Origin: an uncultured Eubacterium sp.
Lineage (GTDB): Bacteria > Bacillota > Clostridia > Lachnospirales > Lachnospiraceae
Assembly (NCBI GenBank): GCA_910585745.1
Contig: CAJUFM010000093.1
Location: 1-9,344 of the forward strand
Direction: 5' to 3'
Length of the DNA stretch: 9,344 bases
The position numbers and the translations under genes are program-made. Each line of letters begins with the position of its first letter. Position 1 is the stretch's first letter. Under the pieces are notes generated by a model. That model was not told where the DNA came from. It saw nothing but the letters and a program-made list of their open reading frames with translations, and did not search any database. This document shows, piece after piece, positions 1-8,005 of the stretch.

Positions 1-119
1 TGGGACAGCATCCTTTTCAGTTTATTTTTATAATACCGGACCATGTAGGGCTCTTCTCCATAGATCAAATGGAAACGGGACATATCACCGGATTTGATCT
101 GTTCTGCGATCGTCTTCAA
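1..119 (-). CDS. holA: DNA polymerase III delta subunit, N-terminal part (runs off window)
   Basis: Only the first 39 codons lie in the window. The reading begins MKTIAEQIKSGDMSRF and continues HLIYGEEPYMVRYYKNKL. The LIYGEEPYMV stretch matches the start of HolA, the clamp-loader delta subunit, where a short helix leads into a (L)YGEE-x-Y-L/M strand. In the cell delta opens the beta clamp during loading. The start is a TTG at 117-119, chosen because a perfect AGGAGG lies 8 bases upstream (128-133) and because HolA proteins typically begin with an (E/D)xIKSG segment. The gene overlaps the last 35 bases of the upstream lipoprotein gene in another frame. From general knowledge, holA often follows comEC in clostridia; here one gene separates them. 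The assignment rests on a short N-terminal stretch but is specific. Confidence 0.85.
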   Translation of the reverse strand, partial: MKTIAEQIKSGDMSRFHLIYGEEPYMVRYYKNKLKRMLS

Positions 120-1881
120 AGCTTCTGCCTCCTGTCTGCGAATTACAAGTACTATTTTTATAAATAAATTCTTTCCAATAATCTCCTGAATCTTTATTTG
201 ATTCTTTTAATGAAACATGATTTCCGTCCCATAATTGAACAGCGTTTTTTCCTGCTGCCGTCCAACTGTTTCGATAAGCAATGAGGCCTTCATTCTTTTT
301 AAATACAAATGTATATATACTATTGGTATCTGAAAAGTCGGGTTTCACATACCAGGACTTATACTGCCTGATGTTTTTATCCCTTCCGCACACAGAAATT
401 TCCTCATGATCGCCGGATTCATCATCTGAAAGAACATCTTTCTTTTCATTTTCCTGGCAGACAATATGGATATAATCTTTTGGAAGTACTCCCTCTTCAC
501 AAAAAGCCTTCTTTTCTTCTGCTGGCATTTCAGGCATACTATACCAGTATATGATATCATCCTGAATCAGGAAATAATATAAATCCAGGCACTCATCTGG
601 CATCGGATACCTTCCATCTGAATCGTAGGAATCATATTCAACCCCCTTAAAAGTAATATGCCATATCTCACCCTTTTCTCCCGAACTTTCCTTTTTTATG
701 TAAACTGTTGTCTGTTTTTCTAATAGATCAGAAAAATAAAAACGTCCATCAAAGAGGATTTCCTGATCTGAGCTATACGGAAAATATGGATTCCCCATTT
801 TCTCTGCTGCATCTGACTGTTCTAAGGATACACATCTACTGACATAGTCTTCCGATTCACTTGTACTATAAAAGAAATATCCGTTGCACACATAACCGCC
901 TTCCCGGTAATCTTCAGGCAGCTTTATCTCAAATTTCTTCCCGCCATCAAAACGACACAGCCAGGATTGCGCCTCCTGCTCGTACTCGTAAACATAATAC
1001 AAAGATCTTTCATCATAACTAATGATACGGTCCTGGCACCATATCTGATCCTTCTCCAGGGAAAACAAACGCAGATCCTCTTCTTTTTCCTCTAATATAT
1101 AGATCTGCCACTGCTGTCCTGCCACTACATAACACAGTTGATCCTTGTATGTAAACAGCTCTGCATAATATGACCTTTTCTCTTTGTCTTTACGCACCAC
1201 AACATCTTTTCCCGAATCCAGATCCAGACAACGGATCGCTTCCTCTTCCCTTCTTCTTATATAATACAATTTGTTATCAAGAAAACCCGCATGGCTCACA
1301 TCATATTCCACAAGTTTCTTTCTCTTATTTGTCTCTGGGTCTAATCTGCTTATACCAAGGCCGCATTCATACAGATAAATATTATCTTTATATATCTGTA
1401 TTCCAAATATATCATCCACGCCCGTATAATCTTTCACGGCATAAATTTGTTTTGTCTCTCCTGCCGTCAGATCATACTGATATAGTTCCCGTGAATTCAT
1501 CACATAGTACAGCTTTTCTTTATAGACACAAAGAAAATTAATATCCCCCTCCTTTTGGACCTTTACAATGCAGGCTCTTTCATTCGTACCTTTATCAATC
1601 CTGATTATTGACTCTTCTTTTATCAAAACAAATATATACTGTTCATTTTCATCTATTTTCTTTTCCCAGCCAGAGGCATTGCAGCGTCCTATTTCTCCTG
1701 ACAGCTCCTCTATCCAGTTTTTCTTTTGTGGCTTCTCTGTAACAGTTTTATTTTCCCTGTTTTCAGAAGCATCCGGTTTTGCCGGTTCATTCTTATATTC
1801 TCCCCCGCAGCCCCACGCTGACAGTACACAGATGGCAATAACAATGATATAAACGGCCGCCCTTAATGTGCTATTCTTCAT
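85..1881 (-). CDS. Secreted lipoprotein with DUF5050-like propeller repeats
   Basis: A 598-residue protein anchored outside the cell membrane. The ATG at 1881 is preferred over an in-frame ATG at 1911 because AGGTGG (1886-1891) lies 4 bases upstream and because it gives a compact signal peptide: MKNSTLR, a hydrophobic run to about residue 22, then a lipobox ending in Cys25 (AWGC). A charged, low-complexity linker follows (about 26-55). From about residue 60 the chain has recurring blocks of the type KLYYV/I...YxxDLxxG, for example KEKLYYVMNSRELYQYDLTAG and DNKLYYIRRREEEAIRCLDL. Such blocks are typical of the DUF5050/beta-propeller lipoproteins of clostridia. Ligand and function are unknown. 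It has its own promoter (1948-1976). The last 20 or so residues (from about CNSQTGG) are read through the holA ribosome binding site and start, so the C-terminus may be an acquired extension. Family placement is by repeat pattern only. Confidence 0.75.
   Translation of the reverse strand: MKNSTLRAAVYIIVIAICVLSAWGCGGEYKNEPAKPDASENRENKTVTEKPQKKNWIEELSGEIGRCNASGWEKKIDENEQYIFVLIKEESIIRIDKGTNERACIVKVQKEGDINFLCVYKEKLYYVMNSRELYQYDLTAGETKQIYAVKDYTGVDDIFGIQIYKDNIYLYECGLGISRLDPETNKRKKLVEYDVSHAGFLDNKLYYIRRREEEAIRCLDLDSGKDVVVRKDKEKRSYYAELFTYKDQLCYVVAGQQWQIYILEEKEEDLRLFSLEKDQIWCQDRIISYDERSLYYVYEYEQEAQSWLCRFDGGKKFEIKLPEDYREGGYVCNGYFFYSTSESEDYVSRCVSLEQSDAAEKMGNPYFPYSSDQEILFDGRFYFSDLLEKQTTVYIKKESSGEKGEIWHITFKGVEYDSYDSDGRYPMPDECLDLYYFLIQDDIIYWYSMPEMPAEEKKAFCEEGVLPKDYIHIVCQENEKKDVLSDDESGDHEEISVCGRDKNIRQYKSWYVKPDFSDTNSIYTFVFKKNEGLIAYRNSWTAAGKNAVQLWDGNHVSLKESNKDSGDYWKEFIYKNSTCNSQTGGRSFEDDRRTDQIR
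128..133 (-). promoter_or_regulatory. Ribosome binding site fixing the TTG start of holA
   Basis: AGGAGG on the minus strand, 8 bases before the TTG at 117-119. It lies inside the coding sequence of the upstream lipoprotein, so ribosomes finishing that gene pass over it. It decides in favour of the TTG start. Confidence 0.8.
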
Positions 1882-1947
1882 AATTCCACCTGCTTCCATC
1901 TTTTTAATCATCCATCTTTACCATTACAATGTGGCCTCGTCCATTAT

Positions 1948-1976
1948 AGTATACTCCGTTTTGGACCTCCTGTCAC
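1948..1976 (-). promoter_or_regulatory. Sigma-A-type promoter for the lipoprotein gene
   Basis: On the minus strand, GTGACA (1971-1976, 5 of 6 matches to TTGACA), a 17-base spacer and TATACT (1948-1953, 5 of 6 matches to TATAAT). A second box, TATAAT (1943-1948), overlaps it but gives a 22-base spacer. It lies in the 117-base gap after comEC and about 65 bases before the lipoprotein start, so the lipoprotein and possibly holA can be transcribed independently of the competence operon. No stem with a T-run follows the comEC stop, so read-through from comEC is also possible. Confidence 0.6.
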
Positions 1977-1998
1977 CACCAATTTATTTCTCACTTCG

Positions 1999-4194
1999 TC
2001 ACTTTTCCCGGAATCCATAAATCCTCTTTCCTGAGCGCCATTCCGCAAACACTGCCCCGCATTCCATGGTATTCCGGATCCGTATGTTGGCAGTTTTAAG
2101 TTTCTTTACCGTCTCCGGGGAAGGATGTCCATACCGGTTCTTCTTTCCCGCAGAGATTACCGCATACCGGGGTGATACCATCACAAGAAATTCCTGGGAA
2201 GTTGAAGTTTTTGAGCCATGGTGCCCCACTTTCAACAGATCATAGCCTCCCCGCAGATCACCAGCCGCCCTTTCGCCCTGCTGTTCCAGATCTCCTGTTG
2301 CCAGAATCCTCAGATCCTGGTATGAAATGTCCAGGGTCAAAGAATAATCGTTCTCACTCTCCCATTCGTAATCCGGAGCTGGATGGACACAGCGGATACG
2401 CAGTTTCTGGCAGGACAGTACATCTCCCTTTTTCATTTTATTAACTTCTATATTATATGACTTAAAACTGCGGTATAGCGTTTTATATCCCGCATCTATC
2501 TTTTGTAATTCAGGCATAATTATTTTATCAATCCTTATATTCCATTTCTGCTGGTTTGCCGCCAGTTCCAGAATCCCATTCGTGTGGTCAGCGTCGCTGT
2601 GAGTGATAAATACAGCATCGATCCGGCTCCTTCCGTAATACTTGAGGCATTTGGAGATCACATATTTCCCCACCTCTTTTTCGGAAGTACTGCCACCATC
2701 GATCAGATAAGTTTTCTCCCCACACAGGATCACAGAGCAGTCCCCCTGCCCCACATCCAGCTGAATATAGAGGAAAGAAGGACTGGGAGGAAAAAACAGA
2801 AAGATTCCAGCCAGCAGCACGCCAGCGATAAAGATATTCCATTTTTTCTCCCATTTTACATATAGAAAAATACCGCCCACTAGAACCACATAATATAACA
2901 GGATACATTCCGGCGCCGGGCGCCCTGTTACGACACTCCGGCCAGGAAGTTTCTCTATCACCAGGCAAACCATTTCATAAAATCTTAGGATATAATGGAC
3001 CGTAGAAAGAATAAAACCCCCTGCCAACTCCCAGAAAAAGGAAAGAACACAGCCAAATACACCTGCTCCCACCAGCAGGGAAAGCAGGGGAAGAACCACA
3101 AGATTCGCCAGAATGGCATAGGGGGATATTTCATAAAAAAACCAGAACATCACTGGCATGGTAACCACAAATACAGATGTAGAAGACATCACAGCCTGCA
3201 ACATCTTTCCCTGAAATCCATTTTTCTTAAAATATGGACTGAGTTTTTCCATCACTGGAGAAAACAGGACAATTCCAGCTATGGCCGTATAAGAAAGAAT
3301 AAATCCACACTGGAACAACTGCAAGGGCTGCTGAAACAGCGTGATAATCCCGCTGAGGGCCATCGCCGAAAGTGCATCATAACACCTTCCAGTATACCTG
3401 GCAAAAAGTCCGCAGACCATCATGAGCACAGCCCGTTCTGTCGCCACCGGAAAGCCAGTAAACTGCCCGTATAAGAATAGAAATACCATCGTAACTACCA
3501 CGGCCTTTCTCATGGGAAGGCAGTAACTGCGCAGAAAAAAGAACAGACCGGTGCCCAGCAGGGACACATGAAGTCCCGATATCGCCAGCAGATGACCGAT
3601 TCCCGTCTTCTGGAACTGCTCTTTCCTGTCTACCGGAAGATAGGTTTTTTCACCCAGAATCATAGCGCCAAGCACACCGGCATCCCGTTCTTCCATCACC
3701 GCCAGAAGTTGTTTCATCGCCCGCTGACGCAACAGAAATAATCCATGCTGGACAAAATCAATGCGGTCATCAACAATATCCATGGAATCGGCAAAAATTT
3801 TTGCGCTTATACCTTGACTTTTATAATATAAGTTTTCATCAAATCCTCCAGGATTTGATACAGCTTGAAAGGTAGAATATGCTCCCAAAATATGAATTGT
3901 ATTTCCGATCTTGGAATTTGAAAATAGATGTTTATCAGAAAAATCATAGACGATACACCGATCAGTGAGAATTTCCCTGCCTGTATCTTTATTTTTTACT
4001 TTTACATCCGATAACACCAGCATTTTTCCCGATGTCCCGATGCGTATCTCACCTACATGCCCCACGCATTCTACCGGGATGTCTTCCTGCGGGGGGCTCT
4101 CTTCTCTGCCAGATATATGATACCAAACACCAATAAACAATATCTGCAATAAAAAAACGACAAACAACGGTCTGCAAAACATGTTCCTCCTCAC
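1999..4194 (-). CDS. comEC: ComEC/Rec2 DNA-uptake channel protein
   Basis: A 731-residue membrane protein that carries one strand of transforming DNA across the membrane. The N-terminal soluble part (about 30-145, DUF4131-like, with NPGGFDE at 114-120) follows a first membrane helix. The Competence domain (about 165-450) has many hydrophobic helices and the family motif HLLAISGLHVSLL at 201-213. The C-terminal metallo-beta-lactamase-like domain (about 475-725) has DVGQGDC (480-486), the metal motif THSDADH (531-537), ATGDLE (632-637), GHHGS (657-661) and NRYGHPS (686-692). It is therefore full length with an apparently intact nuclease-like site. The GTG start at 4194 overlaps the GerMN stop by 4 bases and has GGAGG 9 bases upstream. 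An ATG at 4182 has GGAGG only 3 bases away and is the alternative. It is co-transcribed with the upstream genes by position. No comEB-like gene is present between comEA and comEC. Confidence 0.95.
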   Translation of the reverse strand: MRRNMFCRPLFVVFLLQILFIGVWYHISGREESPPQEDIPVECVGHVGEIRIGTSGKMLVLSDVKVKNKDTGREILTDRCIVYDFSDKHLFSNSKIGNTIHILGAYSTFQAVSNPGGFDENLYYKSQGISAKIFADSMDIVDDRIDFVQHGLFLLRQRAMKQLLAVMEERDAGVLGAMILGEKTYLPVDRKEQFQKTGIGHLLAISGLHVSLLGTGLFFFLRSYCLPMRKAVVVTMVFLFLYGQFTGFPVATERAVLMMVCGLFARYTGRCYDALSAMALSGIITLFQQPLQLFQCGFILSYTAIAGIVLFSPVMEKLSPYFKKNGFQGKMLQAVMSSTSVFVVTMPVMFWFFYEISPYAILANLVVLPLLSLLVGAGVFGCVLSFFWELAGGFILSTVHYILRFYEMVCLVIEKLPGRSVVTGRPAPECILLYYVVLVGGIFLYVKWEKKWNIFIAGVLLAGIFLFFPPSPSFLYIQLDVGQGDCSVILCGEKTYLIDGGSTSEKEVGKYVISKCLKYYGRSRIDAVFITHSDADHTNGILELAANQQKWNIRIDKIIMPELQKIDAGYKTLYRSFKSYNIEVNKMKKGDVLSCQKLRIRCVHPAPDYEWESENDYSLTLDISYQDLRILATGDLEQQGERAAGDLRGGYDLLKVGHHGSKTSTSQEFLVMVSPRYAVISAGKKNRYGHPSPETVKKLKTANIRIRNTMECGAVFAEWRSGKRIYGFREK

Positions 4195-5096
4195 CCCTTA
4201 CTGCCTCCGCTTACCAAATCGAGATTCCGCTCAAAAGGGATATTAAATTTTTTTGTGTCCCCATAGGTCTTTTTCTGCTCTCCGTCAATGGTAAACTGTA
4301 CTTTATTAACATCTGAAAGCTCACACAGCGTATTGACAATACTATAGATCACAATCTCACTCTTTATTTCCGTCTGGATATTTTGAAATTCCCGGCTAAA
4401 ATCCACGTAGCACACGTTATCCCGGATGGTCAGGGAATTCAGCGTGGTGCCGTCGGGAATGGTCTGCTTTAGGTCTGAAGTATTCACATCTTCTAATTCT
4501 TCCGGTCCATCCAGTAGCTGCTGGATCAAAAGCCTTGCCAGCGGCACCGTCATATCATAGGTAAGTTTAGAATTGACTTCTTTCATCCCCATACCAGAAT
4601 TATCTGAGAAATACAGTGTCACATATTTTTCCTGTGTGTCGCCGTCTCCTCCAATGGAGTCAAGAAAGGAAAGGGAACTCATAACTCCCACAGGCTCACC
4701 GTCGATGAGCAGAGAGATATCATCCACAAAAAACTCCACATATTCTACTCCCTCTACCTGACATAACGTCTTTACAATGGCCGCCCGCTGAAGCACCTCT
4801 TCAATTCCATGTAAATTCTTGTAAGCTGTTGAAAAATATAGAGAAAGCTGTTTTTCCTTGATCTGAAAATCACGGATATCCACGTTTTTATACTTATCCA
4901 GCAGCTCCTTCACAATCCCTACTGTATCCTCATAATCTGCCCGAACCTCATAAAGTGTTTTCCTTAATCCGCTTCCATCTTCATCTACCTGGTATAGAAT
5001 AAATTTTCCCTTTTGTACATCTGGCTGGTTTTTGCCACAGCTGCACAAAAAGAGACTAATTAAAAACATACCCAGGATATATCTCACAAATCTCAT
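4191..5096 (-). CDS. Lipoprotein with two GerMN domains
   Basis: A 301-residue exported lipoprotein. The signal peptide MRFVRYILGMFLISLFLCSC ends at a lipobox with Cys20. Two similar GerMN-type domains follow, about 35-135 and 155-275. Each has a (L/V)(S/T)LYFS strand (85-89 and 160-164), an (E)xVL/LLxGPEE-type region, a helix of the type IVxTLC (107-112, 253-258) and an ending strand VxxFxxD/IDGE (residues 120-134, 266-273). GerMN domains occur in the spore germination protein GerM and in lipoproteins such as LpqB; their role is thought to be binding or scaffolding at the cell surface. The ATG at 5096 is chosen because GAGG lies 6 bases upstream and it gives the shortest normal signal peptide. 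An ATG at 5108 and a GTG at 5132 that would overlap the kinase stop are in frame. Directly following the kinase gene, it may act as an extracytoplasmic partner of that kinase; this is inference. Confidence 0.85.
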   Translation of the reverse strand: MRFVRYILGMFLISLFLCSCGKNQPDVQKGKFILYQVDEDGSGLRKTLYEVRADYEDTVGIVKELLDKYKNVDIRDFQIKEKQLSLYFSTAYKNLHGIEEVLQRAAIVKTLCQVEGVEYVEFFVDDISLLIDGEPVGVMSSLSFLDSIGGDGDTQEKYVTLYFSDNSGMGMKEVNSKLTYDMTVPLARLLIQQLLDGPEELEDVNTSDLKQTIPDGTTLNSLTIRDNVCYVDFSREFQNIQTEIKSEIVIYSIVNTLCELSDVNKVQFTIDGEQKKTYGDTKKFNIPFERNLDLVSGGSKG

Positions 5097-5128
5097 GCTG
5101 TCCCTCATTTCTCCCTGTTCTTTCCGGA

Positions 5129-6529
5129 TCACGCCTGGTAGATCAGCGGAATACGGATGGCAAAGGTCGTTCCTTGTTTTTCCACACTGTGTACCTTGAT
5201 GGAACCCCGGTGCAGAAGAACCGCATTTCTCGTTATGGCAAGTCCAAGACCGTTTCCTCCCGTCTCTCTGGAACGCGCCTTATCCACCCGGTAAAAACGC
5301 TCAAAAATATGATCCTGCAGTTCTTCCGGTATCCCCACACCAGAATCCGATACCCTCACATAAAAAAACTTATGATCGGCATTCAGTGTCACCTTGACCC
5401 AGCCATTATCAAAATTATATTTCACGGCATTTTCTATGATGTTAGATATCGCCATGCCCAGCTTCACACTGTCAATCTGTGCCGAAACGGGACGCACACT
5501 CTCAAATATAATCTCGATATTGCGCTGGGCGGCAATAGGATTGATCCCCTTGAGGATCCCTTCCAGAAATTCATTGATATTAACTTCTTCAATATTGATC
5601 TGGGCAGCAGATTTATCCAGTTTGACAAGAGATAACAGATCATTTACAATCTTATTCATTCTCTCCAGTTCCTGGTTGATATCCACCATAAATTCCTTGT
5701 AAAGCTCCACTGGAACCTCTTCCTGCATGGTCAGTGATTCTGCCAGAACCTTGATGGATGTGATCGGCGTCTTCAGTTCATGGGATACGTTTGATACAAA
5801 CTCCTGTCTGGAATCCTCCATGCTCTGAACAGCGGTCAGCATAAAATTCACTGCCTCAGAGATATTTGCTACCTCTAAATTGTCCTGAACCTCCATTTTC
5901 TCGCTAAAGTCCCCGGAACCGATGTGCCGGATGGAATCTACCACCTTTTTCATCGGCTTTACCAGTTTTCCGGACATGATCCAGGATATGACAATGATAA
6001 TAACAGCAAACAGAAGAATGACGGAAAATGTTACAGTGCGGATATTATCATACAGTGTATTGATGGACTGGAAAGAAAAATTCATCACCACCACGCCATT
6101 CACAGTCATTTCATCGCTTCCCATTATGGGTACAAAAATCTCTACGTTATCGTTGTACTGGTTGACTATCTTGACAGCATCCTTTCTGAAACATTTTATC
6201 ACTTCCGGAAGCACAACGATCTCTCCTTCTTCCAATCCATAGGTATCCCGAAGCACCTTTAGTTTGGAATCCACGATCAGGATCCTTCCATCGTACATAT
6301 CCGACACCTGGGAAAGCTCCGCATTCACCTCATTTTTTCGGTCACTTGTCATATAACCAGAGCTTACGATAAGATTGGAGATCACACTTCCCCTGACCTG
6401 GATCTCCGATACCCGCTGGCTGATATTTCTCGCGCGGTAGGTATTCAGAAATATAAGGGAAAATATAATAAGCGGCACGACACCGATAAGGATAAGCACA
6501 CCCATACTCTGGATGTGCAGACTTTTCAC
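5129..6529 (-). CDS. Membrane sensor histidine kinase (HAMP-HisKA-HATPase)
   Basis: The kinase of the two-component pair. Taking the GTG at 6529 it has 466 residues: membrane helix 1 (about 10-30), an extracellular sensor of about 130 residues, membrane helix 2 (about 166-187), HAMP (about 188-240), the dimerisation domain with the phospho-accepting His250 in VSHELKTP, and the ATPase domain with N box NIIENAVKY (363-371), G1 DSGVGI (395-400), F box FERFYR (409-414) and G2 GGNGLGLA (424-431). All catalytic boxes are intact. There is no room for a PAS domain between HAMP and HisKA, unlike WalK/VicK. The reading frame is open up to 6601, inside the regulator gene, but that start lacks support. 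The GTG lies 16 bases after the regulator stop, with only a weak GAGAAAA upstream, so the start is uncertain (ATG 6505 is another option). Its partner is the upstream regulator. Confidence 0.92.
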   Translation of the reverse strand: MKSLHIQSMGVLILIGVVPLIIFSLIFLNTYRARNISQRVSEIQVRGSVISNLIVSSGYMTSDRKNEVNAELSQVSDMYDGRILIVDSKLKVLRDTYGLEEGEIVVLPEVIKCFRKDAVKIVNQYNDNVEIFVPIMGSDEMTVNGVVVMNFSFQSINTLYDNIRTVTFSVILLFAVIIIVISWIMSGKLVKPMKKVVDSIRHIGSGDFSEKMEVQDNLEVANISEAVNFMLTAVQSMEDSRQEFVSNVSHELKTPITSIKVLAESLTMQEEVPVELYKEFMVDINQELERMNKIVNDLLSLVKLDKSAAQINIEEVNINEFLEGILKGINPIAAQRNIEIIFESVRPVSAQIDSVKLGMAISNIIENAVKYNFDNGWVKVTLNADHKFFYVRVSDSGVGIPEELQDHIFERFYRVDKARSRETGGNGLGLAITRNAVLLHRGSIKVHSVEKQGTTFAIRIPLIYQA

Positions 6530-6545
6530 TACATTCAGTTTTTCT

Positions 6546-7238
6546 CTAAGCTTGGAAATAATAGCCAACACCCCATTTTGTATGTATATATTTCGGATCA
6601 CTTGGCGTTGATTCGATCTTCTCCCTCAGACGGCGCACGTGGACATCCACAGTACGGACATCCCCCAGATACTCATATCCCCACACATCATTTAACAGCT
6701 TTTCCCGGCTGTAGACCTTATTCGGATTGTGGATAAGAAGCTCCAGCAGATCAAATTCTTTGACCGTAAGGTTGACCTCTTTATTCTCAATAAACACACG
6801 ACGGCTGTCCACATCGACTTTCATGTTTCCAAAGGTAAGAATGGAAGAATTCTCCACAGGTTTTTCCTCTTTTTTACTGCTTCTTCGTATAATTGCTTTA
6901 ATCCTTGCCTTTACCTCCAGAATATTAAAAGGCTTGGTAATATAATCATCTGCACCATATTCCAGTCCCAGAATTTTATCCATATCATCTCCCTTTGCTG
7001 TCAGCATGATGATCGGCACATCCGAATATTCCCGAATCTGCTGGCACACTTCAAACCCAGTAAATTTAGGTAGCATAACATCCAGAAGTATTACATCATA
7101 CTTCTTTTCTGCAGCTGCATTCAACGCCTCTTCTCCGTCGTAGGCACAATCGACTTCCATCCCATCCTGCTCCAGACTAAACCGCAATCCCTTCACGATC
7201 AGCTTTTCATCATCCACTACCAGAACTCTCTTCGCCAT
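6546..7238 (-). CDS. OmpR/PhoB-family response regulator, WalR-like
   Basis: A 230-residue DNA-binding regulator. The receiver domain (1-120) has the acidic pair Asp9/Asp10, the phospho-accepting Asp53 (LLDVMLP), Thr80 and Lys102 (TKPF). The winged-helix domain (about 131-228) has LTVKEFDLLELL (157-168) and the recognition-helix region VRTVDVHVRRLREKIE (194-209), as in PhoB/WalR proteins. The ATG at 7238 is chosen (AGGGAA directly before it and AAGGA further upstream) over an in-frame TTG at 7262, because the family starts with M-x(2-3)-ILVVDDE. It sits between comEA and the kinase gene with no recognisable promoter of its own, so it is probably read from the comEA promoter. Its targets are unknown; whether it controls the surrounding competence genes or envelope genes cannot be told from sequence. 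Confidence 0.93.
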   Translation of the reverse strand: MAKRVLVVDDEKLIVKGLRFSLEQDGMEVDCAYDGEEALNAAAEKKYDVILLDVMLPKFTGFEVCQQIREYSDVPIIMLTAKGDDMDKILGLEYGADDYITKPFNILEVKARIKAIIRRSSKKEEKPVENSSILTFGNMKVDVDSRRVFIENKEVNLTVKEFDLLELLIHNPNKVYSREKLLNDVWGYEYLGDVRTVDVHVRRLREKIESTPSDPKYIHTKWGVGYYFQA

Positions 7239-7271
7239 TTCCCTGTTCTTCCTTTCAAACAATAACCTTTC

Positions 7272-7291
7272 CGCACTTCCCTTACAGTGCG
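7272..7291. promoter_or_regulatory. Short inverted repeat between comEA and the regulator gene
   Basis: CGCACT (7272-7277) and AGTGCG (7286-7291) form a perfect 6-bp stem with an 8-base loop in the 64-base gap between comEA and the response regulator. No T-run follows it on the minus strand, so it is not an ordinary terminator. It could be a regulator-binding dyad or an mRNA processing stem. Its role is not shown by the sequence. Confidence 0.3.
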
Positions 7292-7302
7292 TATTTCATT
7301 CC

Positions 7303-7896
7303 TTACGATACTCTGATCTGACTTTTAATCTTATCAAATACTCCATTTTTAATCCCTGTTATATTCATAATATCTTCAATTTTTTTAAATTTTCCATGTT
7401 CTTCCCGGTAAGCAATGATCGCCATCGCCTTGGATTCCCCAATTCCGGCAAGGGTCATAAGCTGTTCCTTTCCAGCAGTATTTATATCCACCAGACTGGA
7501 TCTCTCCTGCTCCGGCAAATCCTTTACAGAAGTCTTCGTATCTCCCCTGTTCTTGATCACAATCTGGGTACCGTCCTCCACAAGTTCTGCCTGATTGATC
7601 CCCGATGTGGCAGCATCTTTCTTAAATCCCCCTGCTTTTTCCACCACCTCGATCACCCTGGGCTTTTTCTCAAAAATGTAGACGCCCGGATTTTTTACTG
7701 CCCCGGTTATATGCACATATATCTTTCCCTCCGATAGATCTGTTTTTTCCTCTTCCCCAGAATCCATTTCACTATTAAAGATACTGTTTTCTTCTCCGCC
7801 GCCTTGATCCCTCTTCTGACCGGTGAAAATCCATAAGACACCAAAAAGAACAACCGCCGCAGCCGCTATCATATATTTGATCTGATTTTCTTTCAT
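7303..7896 (-). CDS. comEA: ComEA competence protein, SLBB plus helix-hairpin-helix
   Basis: A 197-residue membrane-anchored DNA receptor for natural transformation. One N-terminal membrane helix (about 8-25) is followed by a charged linker. An SLBB domain (about 58-115) has VHITGAVKNPGVY and ends with DGTQIVI. A C-terminal double helix-hairpin-helix domain (136-197) has VDINTAGKEQLMTLAGIG, YREEHGKF and ITGIKNGVFDKI. This is the usual Gram-positive ComEA layout and length. The family binds double-stranded DNA outside the cell and passes it to ComEC, whose gene lies three genes downstream. The ATG at 7896 has GGGAGAG 7 bases upstream (7904-7910). It is the first gene of the apparent operon, with a clear promoter at 7951-7979. 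Confidence 0.93.
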   Translation of the reverse strand: MKENQIKYMIAAAAVVLFGVLWIFTGQKRDQGGGEENSIFNSEMDSGEEEKTDLSEGKIYVHITGAVKNPGVYIFEKKPRVIEVVEKAGGFKKDAATSGINQAELVEDGTQIVIKNRGDTKTSVKDLPEQERSSLVDINTAGKEQLMTLAGIGESKAMAIIAYREEHGKFKKIEDIMNITGIKNGVFDKIKSQIRVS

Positions 7897-7950
7897 AGTC
7901 TTTCTCTCCCAATTTGTTCACATGGGATAAAGACCAGAGTGCATACTCTA

Positions 7951-7979
7951 ATTGTATCAATGAAATATAATTTTGACAA
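7951..7979 (-). promoter_or_regulatory. Promoter of the comEA operon
   Basis: On the minus strand, TTGTCA (7974-7979, 5 of 6) and TACAAT (7951-7956, 5 of 6) are separated by exactly 17 bases. The comEA ATG lies about 55 bases downstream. It is the only good promoter found ahead of comEA, the two-component genes, the GerMN gene and comEC, so it probably serves all five. It begins about 27 bases from the edge of the hairpin repeat. Confidence 0.65.
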
Positions 7980-8005
7980 CCACAAAATCAGATTTTTCAT
8001 ATAAA

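Noticed and set aside
1170..1541. Plus-strand open frame of 123 codons
   Set aside because: Antisense to the lipoprotein gene, no ribosome binding site or recognisable motif; a shadow of biased codon use.
2995..3474. Plus-strand open frame of 159 codons
   Set aside because: It lies wholly within comEC on the other strand; its translation is rich in Lys, His and Gln with no domain, and comEC has all its family motifs.
7984..7996. AAAATC/GATTTT inverted repeat as a terminator
   Set aside because: The stem is all but lacking in GC pairs with a one-base centre, so it would not form a stable terminator hairpin.
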